DNA from: Haemophilus quentini
Lineage (GTDB): Bacteria > Pseudomonadota > Gammaproteobacteria > Enterobacterales > Pasteurellaceae
NCBI GenBank assembly: GCA_001752465.1
Contig: MDJB01000001.1
Location: 1-64,000, forward strand
Length of the DNA: 64,000 bases
Direction of reading: 5' to 3'
Within the stretch, counting starts at the first letter, position 1; each line of letters starts with the position of its first letter. The notes under the pieces are model-generated. The model saw only the letters and a list, made by a program, of their open reading frames with translations. It ran no database searches and was not told the origin of the DNA. The position numbers and the translations under genes were made by a program. This document shows positions 1 through 8,944 of the stretch, in pieces.

Positions 1-15
1 GCACGTTTTACGTGC
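1..15 (-). terminator. Partial hairpin downstream of cpxA
   Basis: The first 15 bases form a perfect short dyad, GCACGT-TTT-ACGTGC, just past the end of cpxA. It may be a terminator or part of a longer structure cut by the window edge. No T-tract can be checked. Confidence 0.35.
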
Positions 16-27
16 GGATTATTATTT

Positions 28-1431
28 TTATTTACTGAGCCATAACGGCAATCGTATAGTAACAGTAAGCCCGCCTAGTGGGCTTTTTTCAGCCCAGACC
101 TTTCCTTGATGTTCCTGAATAACATTAGACACAATCGCCAATCCTAGTCCTGTACCGCCAGTCGTTCTAGTTCGCGTCTCATCTACTCGATAAAATGGTT
201 TGAAGATTTTTTCAAATTCATCTGGATGGACTCCAGATCCGTTGTCATCTATACGGATCCTGAGAAATTCTTCTTCTTCTTCTTCTTGGATAAAAATATG
301 AAGTTCGATCTTATCCTTGGTATATTTAAGCGCATTTGTCACAATGTTTTCGATCGCACTTTCTAGCAATCTAAAATTGCCGTTAAGTTGTAATTCATTT
401 TTTGGTAAACGAATATTTGTGAGAAACGCTATACCACGTTGCTCTGCCTCAAATTTTGCATCGTTGATAATATCAGTCCAAAGCGTATTGGCATAAAAAA
501 TATCCCGTTCCATTTGGCTATTCATTTGCTGGCGTGAAAGTAGAAGCAATTCACTAATCATTTTATCCATGCGCCCAATTTCTCTTTCAATGCGTTTTAC
601 GCTATCTGTTTCACCACATTCATGGCGAACAAGCGCTGTAGTCAACTGTAAACGAGTGAGTGGTGTTTTTAATTCATGTGAAATAGATGAAAGTAGTGTT
701 TGTTGATTAGAGATTAGATGATCAATAGAGGCTGCCATTCGATTAAAACTTTGACCAACTTGACGTAATTCTAATGGACCATTAGCCACTAAGCTCTTAT
801 CAATTTTAAAATTGCCTAATGCCACTGAATTCGCTGCTTCTTGCAAGCGAGAAATCGGCTTAGTCAGCATTCTTGTAAACCACCAAAGTAACGGGCTAGT
901 AATTAAAAGAATAAGCAGAATCAATATAATAGGTCTATCAAAAACATAATTAAAGATCTCACGCTGTGGGTTAACGTAAGAAATAAAGTATAAGGCATAA
1001 GAATTGGCCCCATCCCCTAAATATACTTGAAATGGACCTGATATCTGTACTTCATTGAAATTTTTACGTTTAGGTTCTGAAAAATTATTGGATGCCTCCG
1101 TAAATCTTCGAATATAGGTGGTTTCCTCGGGTAATTCACCTAGAATATCTTTAGTTTGTAAATTAATCAGAACTGGTCTAGAAGGTTGAAATTTATCTGA
1201 AGGTAAATCAGGAACTTCTGAAATTAGCCCCTGTAATTGACCATTACGAACGATATTTAGGATTTTTTTTTGATAGTTAACAATATCTGCTTCTTCTAGA
1301 GGAGAATAGAGTCTAAGATCGAGATTGGGTAGCACGATCACAAGGCTCATCATGATAAAAAAAGAAAACCAGAACATAGCAAATGTTCTGATTGCAAGTT
1401 GATTTAAACAGAAAAAACTACGCAATTTCAT
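28..1431 (-). CDS. cpxA: Envelope-stress sensor histidine kinase CpxA
   Basis: Inner-membrane sensor kinase of the Cpx envelope-stress system; it autophosphorylates and passes phosphate to CpxR. The 467-residue protein has a first membrane segment at about 16-36, a periplasmic sensor region of about 130 residues, a second segment at about 166-185, a HAMP linker, the H box SISHELKTPLTR with phospho-acceptor His252, the N box around Asn366, G1 (DDNGSG, about 396-400) and G2 (GGTGLG, about 425-430). Length matches the family. It follows cpxR by 4 bases on the same strand, so the two are co-transcribed. An odd point is six consecutive Glu at 383-388, encoded by a GAA trinucleotide run (bases 268-285) at the edge of the ATPase domain. 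From memory, strain Rd KW20 has cpxR but no cpxA, so this gene may mark a different lineage. Confidence 0.93.
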   Translation of the reverse strand: MKLRSFFCLNQLAIRTFAMFWFSFFIMMSLVIVLPNLDLRLYSPLEEADIVNYQKKILNIVRNGQLQGLISEVPDLPSDKFQPSRPVLINLQTKDILGELPEETTYIRRFTEASNNFSEPKRKNFNEVQISGPFQVYLGDGANSYALYFISYVNPQREIFNYVFDRPIILILLILLITSPLLWWFTRMLTKPISRLQEAANSVALGNFKIDKSLVANGPLELRQVGQSFNRMAASIDHLISNQQTLLSSISHELKTPLTRLQLTTALVRHECGETDSVKRIEREIGRMDKMISELLLLSRQQMNSQMERDIFYANTLWTDIINDAKFEAEQRGIAFLTNIRLPKNELQLNGNFRLLESAIENIVTNALKYTKDKIELHIFIQEEEEEEFLRIRIDDNGSGVHPDEFEKIFKPFYRVDETRTRTTGGTGLGLAIVSNVIQEHQGKVWAEKSPLGGLTVTIRLPLWLSK

Positions 1432-1435
1432 AAAA

Positions 1436-2122
1436 CTAAGTGACTAAAAGATAGCCTTTTCCGCGTAAAGTTTTAAACCAAGGCAATTTGCTTTCTCGCT
1501 CTGGTAGCTTTCGTCTCAAATTAGATATATGCATATCAAGAGAGCGGTCGAACGGACTTAATGTTTTTCCTAGCACTTCTAAACTTAATTCTTCACGAGT
1601 AACAATATCCCCCTTTGATTCTATTAATCGCTGAAGGATCTTAAACTCATAATCCGTTAAATTTAAGTTTTCCTCACCATGCATTACAGTTTGGCGAGTC
1701 AAATATAAGGTTACATTCTCAAAAGATAATATTTCTTTTGTATCGTCAACATTATTTGATGGCGACACACTTCGACGCAAAATCGCTCTAATTCTTGCCA
1801 CTAATTCACGATCATTAAATGGCTTAGGCAAGTAATCATCTGCCCCCAATTCTAAGCCAAGCACGCGATCGATATCGTCACCTCTTGCAGTAAGCATCAT
1901 CACTGGCACATTAGAGACTTTACGAATTTCTTTTAATGTATCAAGACCATTTAGCTTAGGCATCATCACATCAAGTAAAACCAACTCATGGCTTTCATCC
2001 AGTTTTTGTAATGCCTCTAATCCATTATTTGCTGTTTGAACATCAAACCCTTCTAGCGTTAAAAGAGATGAAAGTAACTCCGTCAATTCAACATCATCAT
2101 CAACGAGCAAGAGTTTTGACAT
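1436..2122 (-). CDS. cpxR: Response regulator CpxR
   Basis: OmpR-family transcription factor paired with CpxA. The receiver domain (about 1-115) has the acidic pocket VDDD at residues 7-10, phospho-acceptor Asp51 in LLDVMMP, and the conserved Lys in PKPFND. A winged-helix DNA-binding domain occupies about 130-228 and ends in the typical LRGKGYLL hairpin. The 228 residues match the family. The gene lies 54 bases downstream of bamE and 4 bases upstream of cpxA, so it could be read from its own promoter or from the bamE transcript. The start is the ATG at 2120-2122, preceded by an AGGGATT-like ribosome site on the minus strand. Confidence 0.95.
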   Translation of the reverse strand: MSKLLLVDDDVELTELLSSLLTLEGFDVQTANNGLEALQKLDESHELVLLDVMMPKLNGLDTLKEIRKVSNVPVMMLTARGDDIDRVLGLELGADDYLPKPFNDRELVARIRAILRRSVSPSNNVDDTKEILSFENVTLYLTRQTVMHGEENLNLTDYEFKILQRLIESKGDIVTREELSLEVLGKTLSPFDRSLDMHISNLRRKLPERESKLPWFKTLRGKGYLLVT

Positions 2123-2176
2123 TAGGGATTCCTTTTTATCAATAGTTCTTGTTGTAGTGCGGTGAAAATAGAAAGA

Positions 2177-2590
2177 TTATTTCCAGAATTGCCACCAGCT
2201 TGATTTTGCTTTCTCACCAGTTTGAATAATGGTGTTATTCTCGCCTTGTTGCGAAACTTCTGGCAAAGGTTTATCTAGATTGGTTTCAGTCACCATCCCA
2301 CGTTGATCAAATTTTACCGTGAAAGTGTGTTGAACAGGTGTTTCATAAGCACGTTGTTGTAAGAACACATAGTACCAAGTCTGACTATTATAAGGATCGA
2401 TTAATACTGGCGTACCCAACAAATATTGTACTTGTTGAGCAGTCATGCCTTCTTTAACTTGAGCAACTGTAGTCGCTTCTAAATAGTTGCCTTGTGGTAC
2501 ATCAATTCGATATACAACTTTTTCAACGGTGGAACAAGAAGCGACGCTTAATGCTAAAAAGGTTGCGCCTAAAAGTGTTTTAACTTGCAT
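2177..2590 (-). CDS. bamE: Outer-membrane assembly lipoprotein BamE (SmpA)
   Basis: Small lipoprotein of the BAM complex that inserts beta-barrel proteins into the outer membrane, where it supports BamD-BamA contact. The protein has 137 residues: a lipoprotein signal peptide with lipobox SVASC (lipidated Cys19), then the SmpA/OmlA fold with the typical run VKEGMTAQQVQYLLGTP and the YYVF strand. The C-terminus is a short polar tail. It lies 64 or more bases downstream of yejK on the same strand and upstream of cpxR-cpxA, so an outer-membrane assembly factor sits beside the system that senses envelope faults. bamA, the complex's core, is at about 34-36 kb in the same window. Confidence 0.93.
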   Translation of the reverse strand: MQVKTLLGATFLALSVASCSTVEKVVYRIDVPQGNYLEATTVAQVKEGMTAQQVQYLLGTPVLIDPYNSQTWYYVFLQQRAYETPVQHTFTVKFDQRGMVTETNLDKPLPEVSQQGENNTIIQTGEKAKSSWWQFWK

Positions 2591-2654
2591 TTTCTTTACC
2601 TTATTTGTGCAAAAGTACTGTCAAATAATACCCAAGTTTGAGCATATTTCCAAA

Positions 2655-3671
2655 TTAATTCTCTGATTTTAAAGCCTTTTGTAATTGATCTTTTAAATTC
2701 GGCGGTAAACCCTTGATAGTAAGCGTATCCGTCATCGGTTCCCATTGAATTCGAGTATTTAATAAATCGGCATCGAAACTAATACTCACTCCCTTTCCTG
2801 ATCCAGTGAATTTCGTTAGGGATTTTAAGGTTGAACGTACTGGTGGAATGCTATCTTCCAAGCCATAGTTTTGTTCTCCCGCAAAGGTAACAAAAGGCTG
2901 TTCGTTTAGAGTGGGTAAGGAATCAGAAAGTTCCTGCAATTCAATTTCATCACCGCCAGCAAGTTGAGCTTTGCAATATTCAAACACTTGTTTTTTCACT
3001 GCTTGAGTTTGCTCTTTGTTGAGTTCGCCTTGATCGCAGTAATCACTCACTGCTTGCAATAAACACTGATTTTGTACTTGTGGATTTAATCCTTCTTCGG
3101 CACCTAAAAAATCCATAAAGAAATCACTAATTTTGCGACCTACACGGCCTTTTATGAAAGTTAAATAACGATTAGAGTTCGCATTCACCTGCAAATCCGT
3201 CAAATTCACTCTTGCCGCAATATCAAATTGAGTAATATCAAGATATTCTGTACGGCGAATATCTAAATGCTCATCGACTAACATGCTATGACGGCTATCA
3301 AGTAATGCAATAAACAAATAATCTGTCGCTAAGAAATTATATTGACATAAAATCAAGGTTCCACTGTCTGCAAAGTTATATTTACCTAGCTCATCTGCAA
3401 GCAATTTTGTTGAATATTGACTAAAACCTAAAAACTCAATTTCTTGTTCCAATAAACGATTTAAATGTTGTGCAAATATAGACTTTTCCTGAAACACACC
3501 AAAAGCCTTAGCTTTATTTTGATAGCCTTGATGAAGTTGCAACATCATTTGTTCTACTTCTGGCGTAATTAACAGCAACTCATCGCGTAATACGCTTTCC
3601 ATTTTTATGCTATCGCCATCCACATTTTTGACTAACTGATGCAAAACAATTTGATTAACGGTAATACTCAT
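2655..3671 (-). CDS. yejK: Nucleoid-associated protein YejK (NdpA)
   Basis: Nucleoid-associated protein of the YejK/NdpA (37-kDa) family; the E. coli member binds the nucleoid and interacts with topoisomerases. No enzymatic motif is visible. The chosen start is the ATG at 3669-3671, giving 338 residues beginning [13 protein letters not shown]. This lines up with E. coli YejK and has an AAGGTGA ribosome site about 5 bases upstream; a GTG nine bases earlier is less likely. It is divergent from yejL-yejM across a 128-base region. The same yejK/yejL/yejM neighbourhood occurs in E. coli, which supports all three names. Confidence 0.9.
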   Translation of the reverse strand: MSITVNQIVLHQLVKNVDGDSIKMESVLRDELLLITPEVEQMMLQLHQGYQNKAKAFGVFQEKSIFAQHLNRLLEQEIEFLGFSQYSTKLLADELGKYNFADSGTLILCQYNFLATDYLFIALLDSRHSMLVDEHLDIRRTEYLDITQFDIAARVNLTDLQVNANSNRYLTFIKGRVGRKISDFFMDFLGAEEGLNPQVQNQCLLQAVSDYCDQGELNKEQTQAVKKQVFEYCKAQLAGGDEIELQELSDSLPTLNEQPFVTFAGEQNYGLEDSIPPVRSTLKSLTKFTGSGKGVSISFDADLLNTRIQWEPMTDTLTIKGLPPNLKDQLQKALKSEN

Positions 3672-3799
3672 TTTTGTCACCTTTGAAAAATTTGTCGCAA
3701 ATTATAACCGCACTTTTTCAGCAAGAAAAAAGAAATTATTTAGGTTCTACGAAATAATCGGGTATCATAAGCCAAATTTTTTGTTTTATTTTTGACATT

Positions 3800-4018
3800 A
3801 TGGCTCAACATTCTAAATATTCTGATGCTCAATTAAGTGCGATTGTAAACGATATGATCACAGTATTAGAAAAACATAAAGCACCAGTAGATCTTTCTTT
3901 AATCGCTCTGGGTAACATGGCAAGCAATTTATTAACCACCAGTGTGCCACAAACTCAACGCGAGGCATTGGCTCAAGCGTTTTCTAATTCCTTAATCAAT
4001 GCAGTAAAAACACGTTAA
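3800..4018 (+). CDS. yejL: YejL family protein (DUF1414)
   Basis: Small soluble protein of 72 residues, helical and without signal peptide or cysteines, of the enterobacterial YejL (UPF0352/DUF1414) family. No biochemical role is established. It contains the family core APVDLSLIALGNMASNLL. Its stop codon (TAA ending at 4018) is one base from the start of yejM, so the two are translationally linked. The promoter lies in the yejK-yejL divergent region, which also carries one uptake signal sequence (3707-3715). Confidence 0.88.
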   Translation: MAQHSKYSDAQLSAIVNDMITVLEKHKAPVDLSLIALGNMASNLLTTSVPQTQREALAQAFSNSLINAVKTR

Positions 4019-4019
4019 T

Positions 4020-5777
4020 ATGAAATGGATTAAAAAAGGCACCTTCAGCGGCAAACAATACCGCGATGACGTTTCACGAAAAATTTCGTGGGGCCATTGG
4101 TTTGCCTTTTTTAATATTATTGTTGCTATTCTTATTGGCACTCGTTATGCCTTTATCATTGACTGGCCAGATACTCTAGCAGGAAAACTTTATTTCTTTG
4201 TGAGTTTGTTCGGGCATTTTAGTTTCAATGTTTTTGCGTTGTACTTACTCGTTGTCTTTCCACTGAGTTTCATTGTTAAAAATCACCGCACTTTTCGCGG
4301 ATTAACCGTAATTTTTTCCACCATTTGTACAACTTTATTATTATTTGATACTGCTGTTTTCAATCGTTTTAATCTGCATTTATCCTCTGTTGTATGGAAT
4401 TTGCTGGTCAATCCAGAAAATGGTGAAATGTCACGCGATTGGCAAATATTCTTTGCACCAATGCCAATAGTTTTACTGGCACAAATGTTATTTTCTCGCT
4501 GGAGTTGGGAAAAATTACGCAGTCTTGAACGCCAAAAATGGCTAAAAGGCACCGGCATATTCTTAACCGCAATGTTCATTGCGACGCATTTAATTTATGC
4601 TTGGGCAGATGCTTATTTGTATCGTCCTATCACCATGCAACGCTCTAATTTCCCTTTATCTTATCCAATGACAGCTCGTTCTTTTTTAGAAAAACACGGT
4701 TTCTTGGATGGAGAAGAATATACGCAAAAATTGGCGCAAGAAGGTCGTTTAGATGCCTTAAAAATTGATTATCCGAAAAAAGAACTCACTTACGCACCCA
4801 TTACGTACAAACCTAATATTCTGATCGTAACGGTTTCAGGTTTGCGCTATGATGCGATTTCTAGTGAAAAGATGCCAAAACTTGCTGAATTTGCGACAAG
4901 TTCAACAGAATTCACTAATCATTACAGCACAGGTAACAGTAACAACGCAGGCTTAATTGGATTATTTTACGGGCTAAATGCAAATTACACAGATAGCATT
5001 TTAAGCAATCATACCCAATCTGTTTTAATCGAAAAATTACGTGCTGAAAATTATCAATTGGGTTTATTTTCTTCTACGAATTTCAAAGATAGCGTCTTCC
5101 GCCAAGCATTATTTCGTGAAATAAAACTTCCATCAAATAAAACCAACAAACCAAATAATGAAAGTGCGGTAAAAAATCTCAATGATTTTATTAAAGCGCA
5201 AAAAACAGACTCCCCTTGGTTTGCTTATTTGGATTTAGCCTTGGAGGGTAAAAATCCATCAGATTATGACCGCACTTTGCAGGACATTGATTCTCTTTTA
5301 GCAAAAACGTTAGAAACTACACCGCTTGAAAATACGTTAGTCATTATCACGTCAGAGCATGGTGTAACCTTTAATGAAATGAATGAAAAAGAGCGAGAAA
5401 ACTACTTTGGGCGCGATGAAGTTCAAGTGCCATTGCTTGTATATTGGAAAGATTTACCGGTAGGCAAACAGAATGGATTAAGTAATCATGCTGATATTTT
5501 TTCTGCATTAATGCAAACAGTGTTCAGCGTAGAAAACCCGTTGATGGATTATAGTCAGGGACGTAATCTCTTTGATCTTAAGGGGGATGACTGGGTGCTT
5601 GCTTCTAATTTCCACTGGAATGTGGTGATTCAACCTGATGGAACACAATATCATATTGATCGCAAAGGTAATTACAAAAAATTCGATAAAGATTATATCG
5701 AGCAATCTTCAGACAGACCGCCACTTGGGATCTTCTTAGAAGCCTTCCAATTACAAAATTTCTTCTTTGAAAAATAA
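4020..5777 (+). CDS. yejM: Inner-membrane LPS regulator YejM/PbgA/LapC
   Basis: Inner-membrane protein with an N-terminal DUF3413 membrane domain (five predicted helices within about 1-190) and a periplasmic alkaline-phosphatase/sulfatase-like domain (about 260-585). In E. coli it binds LPS and controls LpxC turnover through LapB. The 585 residues match the family. Visible core motifs are TVSGLRYDA (271-279), GNSNNAGLIGLFYG and TSEHGV. The Asp that normally follows TV in the metal site (TVDGL) is Ser273 here, so a phosphatase activity is doubtful and a structural or sensor role is more likely. It is cotranscribed with yejL. A TAAGGGCA hairpin follows at 5782-5814. Confidence 0.9.
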   Translation: MKWIKKGTFSGKQYRDDVSRKISWGHWFAFFNIIVAILIGTRYAFIIDWPDTLAGKLYFFVSLFGHFSFNVFALYLLVVFPLSFIVKNHRTFRGLTVIFSTICTTLLLFDTAVFNRFNLHLSSVVWNLLVNPENGEMSRDWQIFFAPMPIVLLAQMLFSRWSWEKLRSLERQKWLKGTGIFLTAMFIATHLIYAWADAYLYRPITMQRSNFPLSYPMTARSFLEKHGFLDGEEYTQKLAQEGRLDALKIDYPKKELTYAPITYKPNILIVTVSGLRYDAISSEKMPKLAEFATSSTEFTNHYSTGNSNNAGLIGLFYGLNANYTDSILSNHTQSVLIEKLRAENYQLGLFSSTNFKDSVFRQALFREIKLPSNKTNKPNNESAVKNLNDFIKAQKTDSPWFAYLDLALEGKNPSDYDRTLQDIDSLLAKTLETTPLENTLVIITSEHGVTFNEMNEKERENYFGRDEVQVPLLVYWKDLPVGKQNGLSNHADIFSALMQTVFSVENPLMDYSQGRNLFDLKGDDWVLASNFHWNVVIQPDGTQYHIDRKGNYKKFDKDYIEQSSDRPPLGIFLEAFQLQNFFFEK

Positions 5778-5781
5778 TCTA

Positions 5782-5814
5782 TAAGGGCATAAAAGAATAG
5801 ATTTTTTGCCCTTA
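5782..5814 (+). terminator. Hairpin after yejM
   Basis: The arms TAAGGGCA (5782-5789) and TGCCCTTA (5807-5814) enclose an AT-rich loop ending in T6. It lies 4 bases after the yejM stop. No T-tract follows, so termination is only plausible. Confidence 0.45.
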
Positions 5815-5848
5815 AGCCTTTATACTCACGACTAAGTTTAAGACTGAA

Positions 5849-5890
5849 AAATGTTATTAATGAAAATCCGTGAGTTTTTCATAACATTAT
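5849..5890. other. Imperfect hairpin upstream of the amidohydrolase pseudogene
   Basis: ATGTTAT followed by ATGAAAA faces TTTTTCATAACAT across about eight bases. It lies in the 197-base gap before the pseudogene start at 5975. It may be part of a leader or the end of the yejM transcript; no known riboswitch pattern was recognised. Confidence 0.3.
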
Positions 5891-5974
5891 CATAATGCTT
5901 CTCGCCGTACTTACAGCACCTTTCAATTAATATACATTCTCGTCTTTTTATCCTTTCTTTTTTATGGAGTTTGT

Positions 5975-6967
5975 ATGAAAAGCCACGTTCGTAGTTTTAA
6001 AACCTATATTCGCGATGAAATTATCAAAAAAGGCGGATAGGTAAATGCCCATGCACATGCTGACCGCGCTTTTACGATGACGCCAGAGAAAATTGGGATT
6101 TATCATAGCAGTAATTTGCAACAAAAATGGGATTTGGTTGATGAAGTAAAACGCACTTCCAGTGTTGGTGATTATTACGCACGTTTTTGCCAATCCATTG
6201 AATTAATGATATCCCAAGGTGTAACCGCATTTGGTACCTTTGTCGATATAGACCCTATTTGTGAAGATCGTGCAATTATTGCCGCACACAAAGCTCGCGA
6301 AGTGTATAAACACGACATTATTTTAAAATTTGCCAATCAAACTTTAAAAGGGGTAATCGAACCCACTGCGCGTAAATGGTTTGATATTGGTGCAGAAATG
6401 GTAGATATGATTGGTGGCTTACCATATCGTGATGAATTGGATTATGGACGTGGCCTAGAGGCGATGGATATCTTGTTAGATAAGGCTAAATCGCTTGGAA
6501 TTATGTGTCATGTACATGTCGACCAATTCAACAATCCAAGTGAAAAAGAAACTGAGCAACTTTGCGACAAAACCATTGAACACGGAATGGAGGGGCGAGT
6601 TGTGGGTATCCACGGTATTTCCATTGGCTCACATTCAAAAGAATATCGCTACAAACTTTACGAAAAAATGCGTAAAGCCAAAATGATGATGATAGCCTGT
6701 CCGATGGCATGGATTGACAGTAATCGCAAAGAAGATCTTATGCCATTCCATAATACACTTACGCCTGCAGATGAAATGATTCCCGAAGGTATCACTGTTG
6801 CCCTAGGCACAGATAATATTTGTGATTACATGGTTCTTCTATGTGAAGGCGATTTATGGCAAGAATTAAGCCTATTGGCTGCGGGTTGCCGTTTCCCACA
6901 CTTAGATGAAATGGTCAATATTGCAAGTATTAACGGTCGTAAAGTGTTAGGACTAGAACCAATTTAG
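5975..6967 (+). pseudogene. Cytosine-deaminase-like amidohydrolase, interrupted by an amber codon
   Basis: A metal-dependent amidohydrolase of the cytosine deaminase-like family. The natural start is ATG 5975 with a GGAG ribosome site six bases upstream. The frame encodes 21 residues and then meets TAG at 6038-6040. Beyond it the same frame continues without interruption to 6967 as VNAHAHADRAF..., so the TAG most probably replaced a TGG (Trp). The remainder keeps the HVHVDQ metal motif, the HGIS motif and GTDNICD near the C-terminus. Re-initiation at ATG 6077 would give 296 residues but would lose the NAHAHAD metal-binding motif, so the product should be inactive. Without readthrough this is a pseudogene by one base change. 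It stands alone and ends at a strong palindromic terminator. Confidence 0.85.
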
Positions 6968-6998
6968 CTGTTTATTCTCACTAATCAAAAGTGCGGTC

Positions 6999-7030
6999 AA
7001 AATGGGCAATATTTAAATATTGCCCATTTT
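6999..7030 (+). terminator. Perfect 32-base palindromic terminator
   Basis: A perfect 16-base inverted repeat, AAAATGGGCAATATTT followed by its complement, lies 31 bases past the amidohydrolase pseudogene and is followed by CGTTGTATTTTT. It separates that gene from acrR. Confidence 0.8.
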
Positions 7031-7077
7031 CGTTGTATTTTTGTGTTTTTTAACTTGCCAAAAAACAAAAAATAAAT

Positions 7078-7099
7078 AAAATGAACGCTCATTCATTTT
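7078..7099. promoter_or_regulatory. Candidate TetR-type operator before acrR
   Basis: The inverted repeat AAAATGAA-cgctca-TTCATTTT has eight-base perfect arms and ends 38 bases before the acrR start. A dyad at this place is what a TetR-family repressor controlling its own operon would bind. No footprint data; inferred from position and symmetry. Confidence 0.6.
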
Positions 7100-7136
7100 T
7101 GAGCAATTATTGCTCCTTATTTTACTCAAGGATCTT

Positions 7137-7700
7137 ATGCGACAATCTAAAACAGACCTAGCTGAACAGATTTTTTCAGCGACAGATCGTTTAATGGCAA
7201 AAGAAGGGTTGAATCAACTTTCTATGCACAAACTTGCTAAAGAAGCAAATGTAGCAGCAGGAACGATTTACCTTTATTTCAAAAACAAAGATGAGTTGCT
7301 TGAACAATTTGCACATAGAGTGTTTTCAATGTTTATGGCAACACTTGAAAAAGATTTTGATGAATCTAAGCCTTTTTTCGAACAGTATCGACAAATGTGG
7401 AAAAACATTTGGTATTTCTTACAAGAAAATCCCACCATTCTATTCAATTTAAAGCAATATGAATCTTTGCCTAATTTCAAGGATATTTGTAAAAACGTTA
7501 AAAATTGCCGTTGGGATTTATTTTGTCATCAAGCCCAAAAGGCTGGCTTATTAGCAGAATTATCTGAAGATATTCTCTTTTTATTAAGTTTGAAAACGGC
7601 GATAAATTTAGCCTCTGATGCAAAATTTATCGATTTCGATCTTAAGCCTGAAATTTTAGAATTTGTGATTGAACGCTCTTGGCGTGCAATTCAGAAATAA
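7137..7700 (+). CDS. acrR: TetR-family repressor of the AcrAB operon
   Basis: Transcriptional repressor of 187 residues. The N-terminal helix-turn-helix (about 10-60) shows the classic TetR signature ending AAGTIYLYFKNKDELL. The C-terminal ligand-binding helices are divergent, as usual. The start is the ATG at 7137 with AAGGA just upstream; an upstream TTG in frame has no ribosome site. It is followed after 30 bases by acrA and then acrB on the same strand, so it is the local regulator of this efflux operon, probably through the dyad at 7078-7099. In H. influenzae, loss of AcrR raises efflux and macrolide tolerance (established knowledge). Confidence 0.92.
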   Translation: MRQSKTDLAEQIFSATDRLMAKEGLNQLSMHKLAKEANVAAGTIYLYFKNKDELLEQFAHRVFSMFMATLEKDFDESKPFFEQYRQMWKNIWYFLQENPTILFNLKQYESLPNFKDICKNVKNCRWDLFCHQAQKAGLLAELSEDILFLLSLKTAINLASDAKFIDFDLKPEILEFVIERSWRAIQK

Positions 7701-7730
7701 TAGTTGTTATTTTATAACGGAGCTTTAAAC

Positions 7731-8927
7731 ATGAGTCAAACTCAACATCAAAGACCAAAACGCTCACATATTTTCTTTATGAAAATAATTTTAGTGGTAT
7801 TTGTCTTAATTTTTGCCGGTGTCATCGGTTTTAATATGATAAAAGGCGTAATGATAAGCCGAGCAATCGCAGGAATGCCAGAACCTTCAAACCCAGTGAC
7901 CGCACTTGAAGTTCAACCTCGTGAATGGACGCCAGTTATCAACACAACAGGTCTTGTGCGTCCAAATCAAGGCGCGATGCTCAGTACACAAAATGCAGGT
8001 ACGATTTCTCAAGTGCTCGTGCAAAATGGCCAACAAGTTAAAAAAGGCGATTTACTCATTGAACTCGACAGTTCAGTAGAACATGCAAGCCTTCAAGCTG
8101 CACAAGCACAACTTCTAGCTCTTCGTCAAACTTATCAACGTTATGCGAATTTATTGAAAAGCAATGCCGTTTCACGACAAGAAATGGATAACGCAAAAGC
8201 GGCTTATGATGCTCAATTAGCCAATATCGAATCTCTCAAAGCAGCAATTGAACGCCGTAAAATCGTTGCGCCATTTGATGGCAAAGCAGGTATTGTGAAA
8301 GTAAACGTTGGTCAATATGTAAATGTTGGAACAGAAATTGTGCGTGTAGAAGATACTAGCTCAATGAAAGTGGATTTTGCTCTTTCACAAAATGATTTAG
8401 ATAAATTGCATATCGGTCAACGCGTCACAGCGACAACAGATGCTCGTTTGGGCGAAACATTTTCAGCTCGAATCACGGCTATTGAACCAGCCATTAATTC
8501 ATCAACTGGTTTAGTTGATGTTCAGGCTACATTTGATCCTGAAGATGGATGTAAATTGCTTTCTGGTATGTTCTCTCGCTTACGCATAGCGCTACCAACT
8601 GAAACAAATCAAGTTGTCGTTCCACAAGTAGCTATTAGCTACAACATGTATGGTGAAATTGCTTACTTACTCACACCATTATCTGATGAAGACAAGGAGA
8701 AAATGGCGGAGAATAAAAAATTAGATCGTTTATATCGAGCAAAACAAATCACAGTATTCACTAAAGATCGCCAAGGCATTTATTCTCAATTACAAGGTAA
8801 TGAGGTAAAACCTGGTGATAAAATTATCACTGGCGGTCAACAAGGTATCGGCAATGGCAGTCTTGTAGAATGGATTGAAAAAGACATTGTAGGTGCAACA
8901 GAGCCAGTAAATAAAACTAACCTTTAA
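7731..8927 (+). CDS. acrA: RND efflux periplasmic adaptor AcrA
   Basis: Membrane-fusion protein that bridges the AcrB pump and the outer-membrane channel. The 398-residue product has an N-terminal hydrophobic anchor at about 14-35 (no lipobox Cys is visible, so it may be a membrane anchor rather than a lipoprotein), a biotinyl-lipoyl-like domain around NAGTISQVLVQNGQQVKKGD, a coiled-coil hairpin and the second lipoyl half around VAPFDGKAGIVKVNVGQYV. The start is the ATG at 7731 with GGAG nine bases upstream. It sits 30 bases after acrR and 17 before acrB. One uptake signal lies inside the gene (7899). Confidence 0.93.
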   Translation: MSQTQHQRPKRSHIFFMKIILVVFVLIFAGVIGFNMIKGVMISRAIAGMPEPSNPVTALEVQPREWTPVINTTGLVRPNQGAMLSTQNAGTISQVLVQNGQQVKKGDLLIELDSSVEHASLQAAQAQLLALRQTYQRYANLLKSNAVSRQEMDNAKAAYDAQLANIESLKAAIERRKIVAPFDGKAGIVKVNVGQYVNVGTEIVRVEDTSSMKVDFALSQNDLDKLHIGQRVTATTDARLGETFSARITAIEPAINSSTGLVDVQATFDPEDGCKLLSGMFSRLRIALPTETNQVVVPQVAISYNMYGEIAYLLTPLSDEDKEKMAENKKLDRLYRAKQITVFTKDRQGIYSQLQGNEVKPGDKIITGGQQGIGNGSLVEWIEKDIVGATEPVNKTNL

Positions 8928-8944
8928 TTAACTAGGAAATACGA

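Noticed and set aside
6077-6967. Intact 296-residue amidohydrolase
   Set aside because: The frame upstream, including the metal-binding HxH, clearly belongs to the same gene, so the shorter reading is a remnant.
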